From Pseudomonadota bacterium (lineage in GTDB: Bacteria; Pseudomonadota; Alphaproteobacteria; Sphingomonadales; Sphingomonadaceae), in contig JAEZCS010000022.1 in assembly GCA_023433445.1 (NCBI GenBank), positions 1 to 7,916 of the forward strand: a stretch of DNA of 7,916 nucleotides. The letters run 5' to 3'. Made by a program: the position numbers and the translations under genes. A model generated the notes under the pieces. That model saw only the letters and a program-made list of their open reading frames with translations, made no database searches and was not told the origin of the DNA. Each line of letters begins with the position of its first letter. The first letter of the stretch is position 1. Positions 6,965 through 7,916 of this stretch are shown here, piece by piece.

Positions 6965-7303
6965 ATGACGGCGATCATCAGCATGGACGGGGACGTGGCG
7001 TTGGTAGAGGTTCAGGCGACACGGTTCGACGCCGCTGAAGCCCCGGCATTCAAGGCGAACATCGCCAAGGGTATCGAAGGCGGCCCGCGCAAGGTAGTGC
7101 TGGACCTCACTCGCGTTTCTTTCATGGACAGCACGGCGCTCGGCGCGCTGGTGTCGCTTCTCAAGATGCTGGGCAAGGATGGCTCGCTCGCGATCGCGGG
7201 GGCGCAGCCTGCGGTGCGCCGCTTGTTCGAGCTGACGCGCCTGGATGCGGTTTTCCGGCTGGCCGAGACGGTCCCGGATGCAAGAGCGCTCGTGCGTGGC
7301 TGA
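6965..7303 (+). CDS. STAS-domain anti-sigma-factor antagonist (RsbV/SpoIIAA-like)
   Basis: This is a 112-residue, single-domain STAS protein. The phosphorylation loop VSFMDSTALGAL puts the likely phospho-Ser at S56, the position used in SpoIIAA and RsbV, within the conserved FMDS context. Unphosphorylated protein would bind an RsbW-type partner, and the PP2C protein encoded upstream would remove the phosphate. The start ATG at 6965 is chosen because it gives the usual STAS N-terminus and follows a purine-rich stretch (GGGTGAAGGA). An upstream reading from 6905 lies inside the phosphatase gene and adds no conserved sequence. The gap to the phosphatase stop is 19 nt, and the 3' end overlaps the next gene. 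Confidence 0.92.
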   Translation: MTAIISMDGDVALVEVQATRFDAAEAPAFKANIAKGIEGGPRKVVLDLTRVSFMDSTALGALVSLLKMLGKDGSLAIAGAQPAVRRLFELTRLDAVFRLAETVPDARALVRG

Positions 7304-7709
7304 CGAGGGGCAGTTACGCCTATACCATGCCCGGCTGGAAGAAGTCGGCCGATTGAGCGAGCATGTCCGCGTGCTCTGCGAGGCCGCCGCCGTTCCGCCC
7401 GATGCCATGATCGACATCGAATTGGCGCTGGCGGAGGCGGCCAACAACATCATCATCCATGGCTATCGCGGGCGGAGCGATGGCATGATCGGCGTGGCGG
7501 TGCACATTGCGCCCGGTTCGGTATCGCTAGAACTTCAGGACGAGGGCGAAGCCGTCCCCGATGGGCTCTTCTCGAAATGCCGCACCATCTCCGCTGATGC
7601 GGAAAGCGGGCGCGGCGTGGAGATCATCCAATCCTGCATCGACCAGATCGACTATGTTAGCGAGGGCGGCAAGAACAGGCTGCTTCTGACAAAGCGCATG
7701 CCCTACTGA
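7278..7709 (+). CDS. RsbW-type ATP-binding serine kinase / anti-sigma-like protein
   Basis: This protein is about 143 residues with a GHKL ATPase fold (HATPase_c_2). The N box ALAEAANNIIIHGY has E53 and N57, the G1 motif DEG has D88 and G90, and the G2 motif ESGRGVEII has G111 and G113. Relatives bind and phosphorylate a STAS partner, and when free of it they hold a sigma factor or another target. It overlaps the STAS gene by 26 nt with the ATG start at 7278; a GTG at 7296 (8-nt overlap, 137 residues) is an equally plausible start, as neither has a strong ribosome site. No sigma-factor gene follows in the visible sequence, so its target is unknown. Kinase activity is inferred from family. Confidence 0.88.
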   Translation: MQERSCVADEGQLRLYHARLEEVGRLSEHVRVLCEAAAVPPDAMIDIELALAEAANNIIIHGYRGRSDGMIGVAVHIAPGSVSLELQDEGEAVPDGLFSKCRTISADAESGRGVEIIQSCIDQIDYVSEGGKNRLLLTKRMPY

Positions 7710-7737
7710 CTGCGGGGGACGCCGGTGCTGCCAAAAT

Positions 7738-7792
7738 GCCCCGATATCATCTCGCGACATCAGGCAGCGTCACTGTCGCGGAATGACGGGGC
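7738..7792. terminator. nested inverted repeat after the partner-switch genes, possible terminator
   Basis: The outer arms GCCCCG (7738-7743) / CGGGGC (7787-7792) enclose inner arms CGCGACA (7753-7759) / TGTCGCG (7774-7780). The whole can fold into one branched or interrupted hairpin 28 nt after the RsbW-like stop. No proper T run follows on + (GCTTTCCCCGTTTCC), so it would be a weak intrinsic terminator at best. It may serve both the rightward genes and a possible convergent gene. Confidence 0.35.
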
Positions 7793-7916
7793 GCTTTCCC
7801 CGTTTCCTGGCGAAGGGCATCATCCTCCATCCTGACGATGATGCTCCCTGCGATGGCCAGGATCGCTGCCATGATCAAATGGCTCCGGCCTCTTCTGAAG
7901 CCCTTTTTCCAGTTCA
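7747..7916 (-). CDS. possible 3' end of a small membrane protein gene (partial)
   Basis: A frame open from the window edge runs leftward to a TGA at 7747-7749, encoding at least 56 residues. It contains a basic stretch (KKGFRRGRSH), then a hydrophobic segment (LIMAAILAIAGSIIV), then a polar tail ending in PDVAR. The pattern, positive residues before a hydrophobic helix, suits a short membrane protein. I recognise no family, and the 5' part is outside the window. The end overlaps the nested inverted repeat at 7738-7792, which is unusual for coding sequence, so this could be a chance frame. Confidence 0.3.
   Translation of the reverse strand, partial: NWKKGFRRGRSHLIMAAILAIAGSIIVRMEDDALRQETGKAPRHSATVTLPDVAR

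Noticed and set aside
6716..7456. A 246-residue - strand frame across the STAS and RsbW-like genes
   Set aside because: It covers two well-supported overlapping genes on the other strand and has no domain of its own.

Overview
The window looks like a chromosomal segment of an alphaproteobacterium, most likely a sphingomonad (Sphingomonas/Sphingobium type). The evidence is the order 23S - 5S - initiator tRNA at the end of an rRNA operon, the GC-rich coding style, and a BcsS-family outer-membrane protein of the kind common in that group. The genus assignment is inference from sequence style, not from a search.

Region 1 (1-1016, + strand) is the 3' end of an rRNA operon. It holds about 520 nt of 23S rRNA (peptidyl-transferase and sarcin-ricin segments intact), a spacer, 5S rRNA inside a long pre-5S processing helix, a strong intrinsic-terminator-like hairpin, tRNA-fMet with encoded CCA, and a second GC-rich hairpin. 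The initiator tRNA has A29-U41 in place of the first of the three canonical anticodon-stem G-C pairs.

Region 2 (about 1017-1715) is a decay zone with no intact gene. On the - strand it contains a broken serine site-specific recombinase (in-frame TGA plus a frameshift at a G8 run) and, next to it, the C-terminal end of an IS3-family transposase with an in-frame TGA.

Region 3 (1716-5558, - strand) is a compact four-gene operon, read right to left: a BcsS-like outer-membrane beta-barrel protein, a CHASE3-PAS-HisKA-HATPase-REC-REC hybrid histidine kinase, a single-domain response regulator, and an HPt phosphotransfer protein. The last three are translationally packed (2-nt gap, then 4-nt overlap).

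Region 4 (5755-7709, + strand) is divergent from region 3 across a 196-bp promoter region. It encodes a partner-switching module: a REC-PP2C (SpoIIE/RsbU-type) phosphatase, a STAS anti-sigma-antagonist-like protein, and an RsbW-type ATP-binding kinase/anti-sigma-like protein. The end of the window (7710-7916) holds a nested inverted repeat and possibly the 3' end of a convergent - strand gene.

How the genes may work together (inference): the membrane kinase carries His and Asp stages, the HPt protein can move phosphate from the kinase receivers to a soluble receiver, and the two available receivers are the stand-alone REC and the REC of the phosphatase. The phosphatase would then set the phosphorylation state of the STAS protein and so its partnership with the RsbW-like protein. 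The final target (a sigma factor or another protein) is not encoded here. The link to the envelope is the BcsS-like barrel at the head of the kinase operon.
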